A stretch of DNA of 6,607 nt. It comes from Rhodospira sp. (GTDB taxonomy: Bacteria > Pseudomonadota > Alphaproteobacteria > Rhodospirillales > Rhodospirillaceae). Each line of letters opens with the position of its first letter. Position 1 is the first letter of the stretch. This document shows positions 6,355 to 6,607 of this stretch, one piece after another. Under the pieces are notes generated by a model, which saw only the letters and a program-made list of their open reading frames with translations, searched no databases and was not told the DNA's origin. The DNA lies in NCBI GenBank assembly GCA_028277295.1, contig JANQGN010000349.1, forward strand, positions 1 through 6,607. Direction: 5' to 3'. The position numbers and the translations under genes are program-made.

Positions 6355-6510
6355 GTAGGGTGCGCTCGACCGCCTTGAAAAGGCGGGCAGCGCACCGCCT
6401 CCTGGTGGAATGGTGCGCTGCGCCCTCGCCGTTTCCCCGACGGGAAACAGTACCAACCAAAATCGGCCCGCCTTGCAATCAAGGCGGGCTGGGGCGCGAG
6501 CGCACCCTAC
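6355..6510. mobile_element. MITE-like palindromic element with 14-bp terminal inverted repeats
   Basis: GTAGGGTGCGCTCG (6355-6368) and CGAGCGCACCCTAC (6497-6510) are perfect inverted repeats bounding 156 bp with no supported reading frame. The inside is built of hairpins. GGTGCGCT/AGCGCACC (6359-6366, 6389-6396) encloses CCGCCTT-gaa-AAGGCGG (6370-6386). GTTTCCC-cgac-GGGAAAC spans 6431-6448. GCCCGCCTTG-caat-CAAGGCGGGC spans 6466-6489, a perfect 10-bp stem. On the minus strand TTTT follows that last stem three nt later, so it could act as a weak leftward terminator. No target-site duplication is evident. A non-autonomous transposable or REP/BIME-type repeat is the best reading. Mobility is inferred from structure only, and a purely transcriptional structure remains possible. 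Confidence 0.55.
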
Positions 6511-6533
6511 AAGAGAGAACTACAAGAGAGAAC
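6507..6533. repeat. 13-bp perfect tandem duplication at the right edge of the element
   Basis: CTACAAGAGAGAA occurs at 6507-6519 and again at 6520-6532, with the following C also shared. The first copy begins with the last four bases (CTAC) of the right terminal inverted repeat, so the duplication straddles the element boundary. Confidence 0.8.
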
Positions 6534-6607
6534 CATCGGTCTAGAGCAAAGCCCGAGCGATCTGGCACAGATCGCCCTGGACGATCTTTTGGGGACGATT
6601 TGCTTGA
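6534..6607. other. Unassigned window end with a small hairpin
   Basis: This 74-bp tail holds a perfect hairpin, GCGATCTG-gca-CAGATCGC (6557-6575), and a 7-bp direct repeat GGACGAT (6579-6585 and 6593-6599). One minus-strand frame is open from the window edge to a TAG at 6541-6543 and reads as a plausible protein C-terminus (QANRPQKIVQGDL...). One plus-strand frame is also open to the edge. Each is too short to call as a gene, and I recognise neither. Confidence 0.3.

Noticed and set aside
5362..6456. 364-codon minus-strand open frame
   Set aside because: It runs antisense to the end of glgP and would start inside the repeat element. Its composition is shadow-like and no family was recognised.

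Overview
The window is GC-rich (about two thirds G+C by eye) and carries four tightly packed, ordinary bacterial genes. The HtpG tail and the glycogen proteins read most like those of a Rhodospirillales-type alphaproteobacterium. That placement rests on remembered family sequences and was not searched. No phage, plasmid, CRISPR, tRNA or rRNA signal was seen.

Layout from left to right. Positions 1-390 (+) are the last 129 codons of htpG, the Hsp90 chaperone, which is cut by the window edge. Positions 391-589 lie between two convergent genes and hold a GC-rich hairpin that may end htpG, followed by a degenerate 30-bp tandem repeat whose units fold into small hairpins. Positions 590-1912 (-) are glgC, ADP-glucose pyrophosphorylase. 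Positions 1913-2154 are the divergent control region between glgC and glgA. Positions 2155-3603 (+) are glgA, glycogen synthase. Positions 3604-3792 are a 189-bp gap. Positions 3793-6270 (+) are glgP, glycogen phosphorylase. Positions 6271-6607 contain no supported gene. They hold a strong hairpin 18 nt after the glgP stop, a 156-bp MITE-like palindromic element with perfect 14-bp terminal inverted repeats (6355-6510), a 13-bp tandem duplication at its right edge, and 74 bp of unassigned sequence.

The three glg genes form a short cycle. GlgC makes ADP-glucose from glucose-1-phosphate and ATP, GlgA adds the glucose to an alpha-1,4-glucan, and GlgP releases it again as glucose-1-phosphate. Branching (glgB) and debranching (glgX) genes are not in the window and would have to be elsewhere. 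All three glg starts are supported by purine-rich Shine-Dalgarno sequences. Key catalytic residues checked by offset against the E. coli GlgC and GlgA and rabbit muscle phosphorylase sequences (from memory) are present, so the genes look intact and functional.

No new biological system is evident in the coding part. The observations most worth a second look are the two non-coding repeat regions: the hairpin tandem repeats between htpG and glgC, and the inverted-repeat element downstream of glgP.
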